Shown: positions 8,378-16,005 of the stretch, one piece after another
Position numbering within the stretch: the first letter of the stretch is position 1
Layout of the letters: every line of letters starts with the position of its first letter
Assembly: GCF_001816165.1 (NCBI RefSeq)
Contig: NZ_MDZC01000046.1
Coordinates: 62,001 to 126,000 of the forward strand
DNA length: 64,000 bases
Origin: Hymenobacter glacialis
Lineage (GTDB): Bacteria > Bacteroidota > Bacteroidia > Cytophagales > Hymenobacteraceae
Reading direction: 5' to 3'
Made by a program: the position numbers and the translations under genes
The notes under the pieces: model-generated
What the model was told of the DNA's origin: nothing
The model's database searches: none
Seen by the model: only the letters and a program-made list of their open reading frames with translations

Positions 8378-9358
8378 ATGCTCTCTTCCACTATGACTTC
8401 CCGCTCAGAAGTCCTCCAGCACATGGAGGGTTTTCTGAAAGCCAACATGAACACCTTCCTCAAGAGCGTGGAGGAGAGCTGGCAGCCCGCCGACTTTTTG
8501 CCGGACTCGCGGCACGACACGTTTTTTGACGAGGTAAAAGAACTGCGCGAAAAGGCCGGCAACCTCAGCTACGACCTGCTTGCCGTGCTCATCGGCGACA
8601 CCATCACCGAGGAAGCCCTTCCCAACTACGAGGCGTGGTTCCACGAGCTCGACCACCTGAACCGCGACCCCAACAACGGCTGGGCCGAGTGGATTCGGGG
8701 CTGGACCGCCGAGGAAAACCGCCACGGCGACCTGCTCAACCGCTACCTCTACCTCTCGGGCCGCGTCAACATGCGCGAGTTTGAAGTATCTACCCAGTAC
8801 CTCATCAACGACGGATTCGACCTGGGCACTGCCCACGACCCGTACCGCGCCTTTGTGTACACCAGCTACCAGGAGCAGGCCACCAATATTTCGCACCGTC
8901 GCGTGGGCCAGCTCGCCCGCACCGCCGGCGACGACCAGCTTTCGAAAATATGCGGCATGATTGCCGGTGACGAAAACCGCCACGCCCGCGTGTACAAGAC
9001 CTTTGTGGAGAAAATCTTCGAAGTGGACCCCAGCGAAATGATGCTGGCCTTTGAGGACATGATGCGCAAGAAAATTGTGATGCCTGCCCACTACATGCGC
9101 GAAATGGGCATCGAGATGGGCAAGACCTTCGGCCACTTCACCGATGCCGCCCAACGCCTGGGCGTGTACACCAGCGCCGACTACACCGATATTCTGGACT
9201 CACTCATTCACGACTGGAAAATCGAGCACATCACCGACCTCAACGGCCCCGCCGAAAAGGCCCGCGACTACATCATGGCCCTGCCCAACCGCCTGCGCCG
9301 CGTAGCCGACCGCATGCCCGTGCCCAAGCTGGAATACAAATTCAAGTGGATTTCGTAA
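8378..9358 (+). CDS. Acyl-ACP desaturase (stearoyl-ACP desaturase family)
   Basis: A 326-residue soluble di-iron desaturase. The two diagnostic iron-ligand motifs are present: EENRHGD and, about 80 residues later, DENRHARVY (the E/DENRHG/A pair), with a further glutamate helix (GDTITEEALPNYEAWFHELD). The family inserts a cis double bond in acyl-ACP and so tunes membrane fluidity. ATG 8378 is preferred to the TTG at 8366. A GACCTTTGC box at about 8319 is a plausible promoter and a strong hairpin follows the stop. Confidence 0.88.
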   Translation: MLSSTMTSRSEVLQHMEGFLKANMNTFLKSVEESWQPADFLPDSRHDTFFDEVKELREKAGNLSYDLLAVLIGDTITEEALPNYEAWFHELDHLNRDPNNGWAEWIRGWTAEENRHGDLLNRYLYLSGRVNMREFEVSTQYLINDGFDLGTAHDPYRAFVYTSYQEQATNISHRRVGQLARTAGDDQLSKICGMIAGDENRHARVYKTFVEKIFEVDPSEMMLAFEDMMRKKIVMPAHYMREMGIEMGKTFGHFTDAAQRLGVYTSADYTDILDSLIHDWKIEHITDLNGPAEKARDYIMALPNRLRRVADRMPVPKLEYKFKWIS

Positions 9359-9374
9359 GCACTGCGTGGAAATG

Positions 9375-9416
9375 AAAAAACGGCCGGCCTTCGTAATGAG
9401 GGTCGGCCGTTTTTCT
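9375..9416. terminator. Rho-independent terminator, probably bidirectional
   Basis: ACGGCCGGCC pairs with GGTCGGCCGT, flanked by an A-run on the left and a T-run on the right, between the convergent desaturase and DUF427 genes. Confidence 0.85.
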
Positions 9417-9474
9417 ATTGAGTTGTGCCGTAATGTAAGGCGTCGGTGCTCTTGGCTGTTTGCCAGCCTGCGCC

Positions 9475-9756
9475 TTATTTCTCCACTTTCACGCCTTTCC
9501 AGAACGCCACACGGCCCTTAACTTCCTTGGCGGCTTCCTTGGGCTCGGGGTAATACCAGGCGGCGTCTTTGTTCTTCTCGCCGTTCACGCTCAGGGAGTA
9601 GTAGCTGGCGCGGCCCTTCCAGGGGCAGGAAGTCTGGGCTATGCTGTCCTCAAAAAACTCTTTTTTGATGGCATCGGCGGGGAAGTAATGGTTGTTCTCA
9701 ACGACTACGGTATCATTGCTTTCGGCGATGACGGTGTTGTTCCAGATGGCTTTCAT
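9475..9756 (-). CDS. DUF427 domain protein
   Basis: A 93-residue protein that is essentially a single DUF427 domain: MKAIWNNTVIAESNDTVVVE at the start, the NHYFPADAI segment, TSCPWKGRASYYS and the DAAWYYPEP motif that define the family. Members are small beta-rich cytosolic proteins of unknown function. It is transcribed divergently from the VWA gene; both start codons are preceded by similar AACCA(C/T)TAA-rich leaders. Confidence 0.85.
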   Translation of the reverse strand: MKAIWNNTVIAESNDTVVVENNHYFPADAIKKEFFEDSIAQTSCPWKGRASYYSLSVNGEKNKDAAWYYPEPKEAAKEVKGRVAFWKGVKVEK

Positions 9757-9882
9757 TTTAGTGATTAATGGTTAGGGATTAAAGGGCAGTGACTCCGGAG
9801 AGAATGGCTGGGGGTGAACATTGAACCTGCGGCTCATGTTTGCCAGAGTGCGATTCAATTCCAGGTTGACTTCAACCCAGTC

Positions 9883-9919
9883 ATTAACCACTAATCGTTA
9901 ACCACTAACCACTACTTTT
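9883..9919 (+). repeat. Short tandem TTAACCACTAA-type leader repeat
   Basis: Three imperfect copies of an AACCACTA unit lie immediately upstream of the VWA start codon; a related CCTAACCATTAATCACTAA sequence on the minus strand precedes the divergent DUF427 start. This may be a shared 5' leader or regulator site; no function is known to me. Confidence 0.4.
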
Positions 9920-11026
9920 ATGGCCGTTGGCTTCCGCTTCCGCGATTTTGTGCCCGAAGACCAGCCCGAGAAGGGCTTCGAATCGTTGTTTAAGCTGTTC
10001 ATGCAGCTCGTTACCATTACTTCGGGCGACGTGGGCGAGGCCCTGCAGTGGCTCAATGAGCTCGATAAGCAGTACGGCCTCACCGACGATAATTACGGCA
10101 TGGGCAACTTCATTGATGACCTGAAGAAAAAGGGTTACATCGATGAGAACGAGCAGCAAAAGGGCGAGTTCAAGATTACGCCCAAAACCGAGCAGGGCAT
10201 CCGCAAAAGTGCGCTGGAGGAAATTTTTGGCAAGCTGAAGAAAAGCAGCACCGGCAACCACCGCACCCCCCACACCGGCCAGGGCGACGAGCAGAGCACC
10301 GACCTGCGCGAATTCCGTTTCGGCGACTCGATGGAGTCCATCCAGATGACCGAGTCCATCCGCAATGCCCAGCTCAACCACGGCATGGAAAGCGGCGAAT
10401 TTATGCTGACCGAGGGCGACCTGGAAGTGCGCGAAAACGAGCACAAGTCGCAAACCAGCACCGTGCTGATGATTGACATCTCGCACTCCATGATTCTCTA
10501 CGGCGAAGACCGCATCACGCCGGCGAAGAAAGTGGCCATGGCCCTGGCCGAGCTGGTGAAGCAGAAGTACCCGAAGGATTTTCTCGACGTCATCGTGTTC
10601 GGTAACGATGCCTGGCAGATTGAAATAAAGGACTTGCCCTACCTGCAAGTCGGCCCGTACCACACCAACACCGTGGCTGGCCTGGAACTGGCCATGGACC
10701 TGCTGCGCAAGCGCAAGACGCCCAACAAGCAGATTTTCATGATTACTGACGGCAAACCAACCTGCCTCAAGGAGGGCAACGGCTACTACAAAAACGCTTT
10801 CGGCCTCGACCGCAAAGTGGTGAATAAGACCTTGAACCTGGCTGCCGCCGCTCGCCGCGTTCACATCCCCATCACCACCTTCATGATTACCTCCGACCCG
10901 TACCTGCAAAAATTCGTGGAGGAATTCACGGAAGTGAACCAGGGCAAAGCCTACTATTCGGGCTTGAAGGGCCTGGGCCATTTGGTGTTCGAGGACTACA
11001 AGAAAAACCGCCGCAAGACGCTTTAA
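9920..11026 (+). CDS. VWA domain protein, partner of a MoxR/ChlI-type ATPase
   Basis: A 368-residue cytosolic protein. The C-terminal half is a von Willebrand A domain with a full MIDAS: DISHS at residues 186-190 and the ITDGKPT strand later. The N-terminal half (residues 1-180) is helical and charged, with a hydrophilic linker. Such VWA proteins act with AAA+ ATPases of the MoxR/magnesium-chelatase type in metal insertion or complex remodelling. The likely partner ATPase lies at 12347 on the same strand, but a cytochrome c gene on the opposite strand sits between them. The exact substrate is unknown. Confidence 0.8.
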   Translation: MAVGFRFRDFVPEDQPEKGFESLFKLFMQLVTITSGDVGEALQWLNELDKQYGLTDDNYGMGNFIDDLKKKGYIDENEQQKGEFKITPKTEQGIRKSALEEIFGKLKKSSTGNHRTPHTGQGDEQSTDLREFRFGDSMESIQMTESIRNAQLNHGMESGEFMLTEGDLEVRENEHKSQTSTVLMIDISHSMILYGEDRITPAKKVAMALAELVKQKYPKDFLDVIVFGNDAWQIEIKDLPYLQVGPYHTNTVAGLELAMDLLRKRKTPNKQIFMITDGKPTCLKEGNGYYKNAFGLDRKVVNKTLNLAAAARRVHIPITTFMITSDPYLQKFVEEFTEVNQGKAYYSGLKGLGHLVFEDYKKNRRKTL

Positions 11027-11099
11027 AATCCGTCGATGCGGCTTAACTAGGACTATTATCCTGTTTCAACTCTCTTCCACTACGAGCCACACTCCCGAA

Positions 11100-12065
11100 T
11101 TACTTGGGGCTCCCGGCACCATCTTCGGGGGTGGCGTTCTTGATTTTGGGGACCGTTTTCAGGTAAGTCCACAGGGCGTGTACCTCGTCATCGGTTAGGG
11201 TAGAGAATTTGGGCATCGGCGCGTGGAGGATGCCGCCAGGAGCCATTCCAAACTTCACCGCCTTGCCGAATTGTGCTTCGGTCCACTTGCCGAGGCCGGT
11301 TTCGGGGTCCATGGTCAGGTTCCGGCTAACGCGGACCTTCAGGTCGTCGTCAAGCATTTTTTCGCCGCCACCCATAAAGCCCTTGGACAGTTCGGGCTGG
11401 GCTTCGTTGTTGGTGCCAATGCTCTGGGAGTGACAGAAATAACACTGGTAGCGCCCTATCGCCAGGTAGCGGCCCAACGCCACGGGCTGAGACGCGGGGG
11501 GCGCCTCGGCGAGGTGCTTCACCAGTGGGGTTGGTTGTAGCGCGGTGCCCATGAGGGATTTGGCCAGGGGCGAGAGTTCCTGCGGTGGGGTGGGCAGGGC
11601 CGTGGCTCGCGTCAAGGGATTGTCGGACCGCAGAAATGCTACCAAACTGGCCGCGTCCTCGTCGCTTAGGTATGCGAAGCGTGGCATGCCTAAGTGCAGG
11701 CGGCCGTCACGACCTGTGCCCGTGCGCATTAGGGTCACTACCTGCTGGTCGGTCCACTTTCCAATGCCGTACACTGGGTCTCGGGTGATGTTGGCAGAAT
11801 ACAGGTTGCCCAAATCAGTGCCCAGGTCGGGCATGGGCCGGCCGGCCAGGGTTTTAATGGACGGGTCGCGGTGGCAATGCACACACATGAGGGCCACTAT
11901 CTTTTCGCCCTGGAGCACACGCTTTGGGGTGCTGGGCCTCACCGCTGCTCCGCCCGGCGCTTGTTGGGGGGGCACGTTTGGCTTGGCTGCAAATTCGGCA
12001 AAGCCAGCCACAGCCAGCAACAACAGCCCCATTACCATACTCAGGACGCGCAGGGACATTTTCAT
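11100..12065 (-). CDS. Exported dihaem cytochrome c
   Basis: The 321-residue protein starts with a signal peptide (MKMSLRVLSMVMGLLLLAVAGFA) and holds two c-type haem domains: CVHCH at residues 61-65 and CYFCH at 208-212, each followed by a methionine ligand context (LGMPRF and APMPKF). The tandem arrangement resembles electron-shuttle cytochromes of alcohol/sorbose dehydrogenase subunits. It should act in the periplasm, passing electrons to an oxidase. No dehydrogenase gene is adjacent; it stands alone and antisense between the VWA and ATPase genes. Confidence 0.85.
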   Translation of the reverse strand: MKMSLRVLSMVMGLLLLAVAGFAEFAAKPNVPPQQAPGGAAVRPSTPKRVLQGEKIVALMCVHCHRDPSIKTLAGRPMPDLGTDLGNLYSANITRDPVYGIGKWTDQQVVTLMRTGTGRDGRLHLGMPRFAYLSDEDAASLVAFLRSDNPLTRATALPTPPQELSPLAKSLMGTALQPTPLVKHLAEAPPASQPVALGRYLAIGRYQCYFCHSQSIGTNNEAQPELSKGFMGGGEKMLDDDLKVRVSRNLTMDPETGLGKWTEAQFGKAVKFGMAPGGILHAPMPKFSTLTDDEVHALWTYLKTVPKIKNATPEDGAGSPK

Positions 12066-12346
12066 AGGAGTACCGAATAGGACGCGTGAGAAAATGGCAT
12101 TTATTTATTAAAAAACAGAATAATTATCGATAAAAACAATGGACGAGCTTATGTTATTGTGTAGTTCCGGGCCCTGACTCTTTGGTGTATTGCAGCTGGC
12201 GGCCTTGCTGCTGCTGCGTGGTGCCAGGCCCAAGGCGAAGCAGCTAATGGGCTTGCTGCGTGGGGAGGCACGGGAACCGGCCTGAACCTCTGCCCGCCTA
12301 ACACGGTTAAAGGAACCGGGAAGCCTGTTTCCCCTTACCAGTCTCC

Positions 12347-13900
12347 ATGAAGCACGAAACCATCAATACCCTGGGCCAACTCCGCGCCAGTGGTTACAAG
12401 CCCCGTAGCGTGAAAGCCGAGTTGCGGGAAAACCTGATTAAGAAGCTCAAAAACAAAGAGGACGTATTCCCCGGCATCTTCGGCTACGAAGAAACCGTTA
12501 TTCCGGAGCTGCAGCGCGCCGTTCTGGCCGGGCACCACATCAACCTGCTGGGCTTGCGCGGGCAGGCCAAGACCCGCATCGCGCGCCTGCTTATCAATTT
12601 ACTTGATGAGTACATGCCGGTGGTAGCCGGCTCCGAGCTCAACGACGACCCCCTGCAGCCGTTATCGGTGTTCGCCAAAAACCTGATTGGTGAGCACGGC
12701 GACGACACGCCCGTGACCTGGATGCACCGCGACAGCCGCTACACCGAGAAGCTGGCCACCCCCGATGTGTCGGTAGCCGACCTCATCGGCGACGCCGACC
12801 CCATCAAAGCCGCCACGCTAAAACTGCCGTACTCCGACGAGCGGGTGATTCACTTCGGGCTGATTCCGCGGGCGCACCGGGGCATTTTCGTGATAAACGA
12901 GCTGCCCGACCTGCAGGCGCGCATCCAGGTGTCGCTGTTCAACATCCTGCAGGAAGGCGACATTCAGATTCGTGGTTTCAAGGTGCGGCTGCCGCTGGAT
13001 ATCCAGTTCGTGTTCACGGCCAACCCCGAGGACTACACCAACCGTGGCAGCATCGTGACGCCGCTCAAGGACCGGATTGACGCGCAGATTATCACGCACT
13101 ACCCCAAGTCCATCGAAATCGGCAAGCGCATTACCAAGCAGGAAGCACGCATCAAAGACGAGCAAAAGGGTATGGTGACCAGCAACGAGGTTATCCATGA
13201 CTTGGTGGAGCAGGTAGCCATCGAAGCCCGCGGCTCCGAGTTCGTGGATGCCAAGTCGGGTGTGTCGGCCCGCCTCACCATCTCGGCCTACGAGCAGGTG
13301 ATAGCCGGCGCCGAGCGGCGCGCGCTGGTGAACGGCGAAGCCACCACCTACGTGCGCCTGGGCGACTTTATTTCGGCCGTGCCCGCCGTGACCGGCAAGG
13401 TGGAGCTGGTGTATGAGGGCGAGCAGGAGGGAGCCGGCATCGTAGCCGAGAAGCTGATGGGCAAGGCCATTCGCACGCTGTTCCTGAACTACTTCCCTGA
13501 CCCTGACAAGAGCAAGAAGCTCAAAAACCGCCCCTCGCCCTACAAGGCCATTCAGGAGTGGTTCGGCAACGGCAACACCCTGGACCTGCTGCACGACTCC
13601 AGCGGCGCCGACTACCAAAAGGCCCTCGACCAAGTGCCCGGCCTGCGCGACATCGTGACCGAGCTGCACCCCAACGAAACGCCCGAGCACACCTACTTCC
13701 TCATGGAATTCCTGCTCCACGGCCTGAGCGAGCACAGCCTGATTTCGCGCAACCGCCTCACGGCCGGCGCGCAGTTCAAGGACCTGCTCTCCTCCATGTT
13801 CACCATGCCCAGCTTTGGGGAGGACGACGACGAGGACGAAGAGGAAAAGCCGCGCGCCGGCGGTAGCGCAATACAGCCTGGACTTTTTGTCCGCGAATAA
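12347..13900 (+). CDS. MoxR/magnesium-chelatase-I-like AAA+ ATPase
   Basis: A 517-residue AAA+ protein: Walker A GLRGQAKT at residues 69-76, Walker B-like GIFVINELPDL near 179-189 (asparagine replaces the usual aspartate before the glutamate), sensor-like FVFTANPEDYTNRGS, and PLKDRIDAQI after it, as in ChlI/BchI-type ATPases. It probably works with the VWA protein at 9920. The C-terminus is strongly acidic (EDDDEDEEEK). Compared with the duplicated 3' end at 15586, this copy lacks one base after the KPR codons, replacing a KPRRRR end with AGGSAIQPGLFVRE. Confidence 0.82.
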   Translation: MKHETINTLGQLRASGYKPRSVKAELRENLIKKLKNKEDVFPGIFGYEETVIPELQRAVLAGHHINLLGLRGQAKTRIARLLINLLDEYMPVVAGSELNDDPLQPLSVFAKNLIGEHGDDTPVTWMHRDSRYTEKLATPDVSVADLIGDADPIKAATLKLPYSDERVIHFGLIPRAHRGIFVINELPDLQARIQVSLFNILQEGDIQIRGFKVRLPLDIQFVFTANPEDYTNRGSIVTPLKDRIDAQIITHYPKSIEIGKRITKQEARIKDEQKGMVTSNEVIHDLVEQVAIEARGSEFVDAKSGVSARLTISAYEQVIAGAERRALVNGEATTYVRLGDFISAVPAVTGKVELVYEGEQEGAGIVAEKLMGKAIRTLFLNYFPDPDKSKKLKNRPSPYKAIQEWFGNGNTLDLLHDSSGADYQKALDQVPGLRDIVTELHPNETPEHTYFLMEFLLHGLSEHSLISRNRLTAGAQFKDLLSSMFTMPSFGEDDDEDEEEKPRAGGSAIQPGLFVRE

Positions 13901-13945
13901 AAACATAAATGCCCCGCGTGCCGAATGGTGCGCGGGGCATTTATG
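13605..13945 (+). repeat. Direct repeat copy 1: ATPase gene 3' end plus terminator
   Basis: From about 13605 (CGCCGACTACC) through the acidic tail the sequence is nearly identical to 15583-15845, and the GC-rich terminator hairpins at the end of each copy are related too. The pair flanks the membrane-protein gene at 14022. Confidence 0.88.
13905..13945. terminator. Hairpin terminator of the ATPase gene (copy 1)
   Basis: Perfect 15-base arms CATAAATGCCCCGCG and CGCGGGGCATTTATG with a 11-base loop, directly after the ATPase stop. Confidence 0.75.
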
Positions 13946-14021
13946 ATACTGATAGGAAGTAGTGGCTGACCCCTGCCTCAAGAAATTACAAGCCTGCCAC
14001 TAATGCATCTTTGTACCACTT

Positions 14022-15557
14022 ATGTTGAACAATCAACGGTTCGTATATGCCCGCCCACTTTTGGTGGGATTATTATTGCTGGCAGTGGTGCCTTTTGTTG
14101 GGCTTCTGCTATTTGCCCAGCCAGCCATTGACGATTACGATAATGCAGCTACCGTGTCCCGGCTGGGCTACTGGGGAGCCCAATGGTACTGGTACACACA
14201 GTGGTCTGGGCGATTTGTAGCCATTACCTGCTCTACATTGTGCAATCCGTTGTCATGGGGACCACGCACGGGTGACGCGCCCACGGGGTTGTGGGTTTTG
14301 CGGGGAATGCTGGTGTTACTATTTGCCGCCTTTGCAAGTGTCGTTTATCTCCTGCTGCGTGTATTGCTGATAATGCTTCCTAAAGCAACAGACTCCTTGG
14401 GCCCTGATAACCGCCTAGCTTGGGGCCTCACCTTGGCAATTACTGCGCTGGGTATCAATGCACTGTCGGAACCGTTCACGCTGCTGTACTGGTACAGCGG
14501 TGCGGTTAATTATATGTTGCCGCTGATATTCACGGTGGCTTTTGCAGCGGCAGCATTGCGTGTGCTGGCCATGCCCAGAGCCACGTGGAGCCGCTACGGA
14601 TGGGCTGGGGCCGCAACAGCGAGCTTAGCCTGTGCCGTAGGTAGTGGTGAAATAGCGTTTCTCTCTTGCCTAGGTATTCTGGCAGCACTAGGCACTTGGA
14701 TGTACACCACGCCTCACCGGGGGGGCAATTATCGGATTTGGCTACTGTGGCTGGGTGTTACCGTTGTCGTTGGGGGAATATTGTTAGCCGCGCCCGGCAA
14801 CTGGCAGCGGCTGGAAATGGCCGACCCCGATGTGGCTGGGCGCTATCATCGCTGGGTGCTGCTGCTGCCTCGCACGCTGCTCACGGCTGCACGTATGGCA
14901 GCGCGGCCTCCGGTGCTGGGAGCAATACTGGTGCTGGCCGTGGGCGTGGCGCTGACTGTCTCCGGCCCAGTGTTACCACGGCCTGCGGGCCAAAAGATAT
15001 TATTAGTGCTGGCTAGTTATGCCGCGTTCAACTGCTTGGGAGTAGCTTTTCTCAAAGCAGCATTTATGCGCGACCTGTGGGTAGAAGCAATGCCTGCCCG
15101 TGTGGTAAATGTCCTGGTGCTACAATTATTAATGTCCACGGTAGTAGTGGCGCTATGGGTGCGACACTGGCTACCTAGTAGTAGGGGATTAAATTGGTTG
15201 CGGCAGCGTCCGTTGATAATGGTAGCGGCAGTTGCGGGAGTACTATTCAGCGGGCAGGCGCGGTGGGCGTGGCCTGAGTTGCTCCTAATGGCTCCCGCTT
15301 ATGAAACCCAAATGGGGGCCCGCTACAAACTGCTGGCCGCCGCCTACCGGCAGGGGAGCCCGGAAGCAGTGGTGCCACCGCTGCATCTGAAGTACGCTGC
15401 TGGCTTGCTCGCTCCCATCCCATCAGCCCAGCAGCGGGCTGATGTGAATTTGGAATTGCATATTGACTGCCGCCAGAAAAATAATGAGTTACTGGCAAAT
15501 TACTACAGCATACCTTGTGTGCGTCTGACGGAACCGCCTGTAACTCGGCAGCAATGA
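14022..15557 (+). CDS. Polytopic membrane protein, DUF6056/GT-C-like, foreign-looking
   Basis: The 511-residue protein has about ten hydrophobic segments. After the first span comes AQPAIDDYDNAATVSRLGYW and then WYTQWSGRFVAI, an acidic pair plus WSGRF pattern like DUF6056-type membrane proteins and other GT-C-fold transferases; the family call is tentative. Its DNA is visibly less GC-rich, with more A/T-ending codons, than its neighbours, and it lies exactly between two direct repeats derived from the ATPase gene's 3' end, so it looks like inserted DNA. A partial promoter box (ATCTTTG, about 14006) precedes the ATG. No function is assigned. Confidence 0.7.
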   Translation: MLNNQRFVYARPLLVGLLLLAVVPFVGLLLFAQPAIDDYDNAATVSRLGYWGAQWYWYTQWSGRFVAITCSTLCNPLSWGPRTGDAPTGLWVLRGMLVLLFAAFASVVYLLLRVLLIMLPKATDSLGPDNRLAWGLTLAITALGINALSEPFTLLYWYSGAVNYMLPLIFTVAFAAAALRVLAMPRATWSRYGWAGAATASLACAVGSGEIAFLSCLGILAALGTWMYTTPHRGGNYRIWLLWLGVTVVVGGILLAAPGNWQRLEMADPDVAGRYHRWVLLLPRTLLTAARMAARPPVLGAILVLAVGVALTVSGPVLPRPAGQKILLVLASYAAFNCLGVAFLKAAFMRDLWVEAMPARVVNVLVLQLLMSTVVVALWVRHWLPSSRGLNWLRQRPLIMVAAVAGVLFSGQARWAWPELLLMAPAYETQMGARYKLLAAAYRQGSPEAVVPPLHLKYAAGLLAPIPSAQQRADVNLELHIDCRQKNNELLANYYSIPCVRLTEPPVTRQQ

Positions 15558-15582
15558 TAAGGTCGTTTTTCGATGCCAGTAT

Positions 15583-15847
15583 CGCCGACTACCGCAAGGC
15601 CCTCGACCAGGTGCCCGGCCTGCGCGACATCGTGACCGAGCTGCACCCCAACGAAACGCCCGAGCACACCTACTTCCTCATGGAATTCCTGCTCCACGGC
15701 CTGAGCGAGCACAGCCTGATTTCGCGCAACCGGCTCACGGCCGGCGCGCAGTTCAAGGACCTGCTCTCCTCCATGTTCACCATGCCCACTTTTGGGGATG
15801 ACGAGGACGACGAGGACGACGAGGAAAAGCCGCGCCGCCGGCGGTAA
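15583..15847 (+). pseudogene. Duplicated 3' fragment of the ATPase gene (copy 2)
   Basis: This stretch encodes the last ~88 residues of the ATPase (DYRKALDQVPGLRDIVTEL onward), nearly identical at DNA level to 13605-13866, without the AAA+ core. An upstream GTG at 15515 would create a 110-codon frame, but it overlaps the membrane-protein gene and has no domain of its own. This copy ends in KPRRRR, probably the ancestral C-terminus, so it is likely the original gene end displaced by the insertion. Confidence 0.85.
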
Positions 15848-15883
15848 ATAGCGTGACCTGTTAGTCCGCTACCAAAAAAGCAG

Positions 15884-15920
15884 AACGCCCCGCATACCGA
15901 TTGGTGCGCGGGGCGTTTTT
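15884..15920 (+). terminator. Hairpin terminator (copy 2)
   Basis: ACGCCCCGC pairs with GCGGGGCGT, then TTTTT. Its loop (ATACCGATTGGTGC) is a diverged version of the loop in the terminator at 13905-13945, so the terminator was part of the duplicated segment. Confidence 0.75.
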
Positions 15921-15944
15921 GCGTGGTGGTCAACCTCGGCGTTC

Positions 15945-15989
15945 GCCTCACCCCCTGACCCGTGCCCGGCAGGAGGCAGGGGGTGAGGC
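15945..15989. repeat. CCTCACCCCCT-type palindrome
   Basis: GCCTCACCCCCTG (15945-15957) is mirrored by CAGGGGGTGAGGC (15977-15989). The arm resembles the outer part of the longer palindrome at 32603-32731, suggesting one dispersed family. Confidence 0.7.
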
Positions 15990-16005
15990 AAACTATTGCT
16001 ACGCC

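Noticed and set aside
15515..15847. 110-codon open frame as a separate gene
   Set aside because: Its last 88 codons are a copy of the ATPase C-terminus and its start overlaps the membrane-protein gene; treated as a gene fragment.
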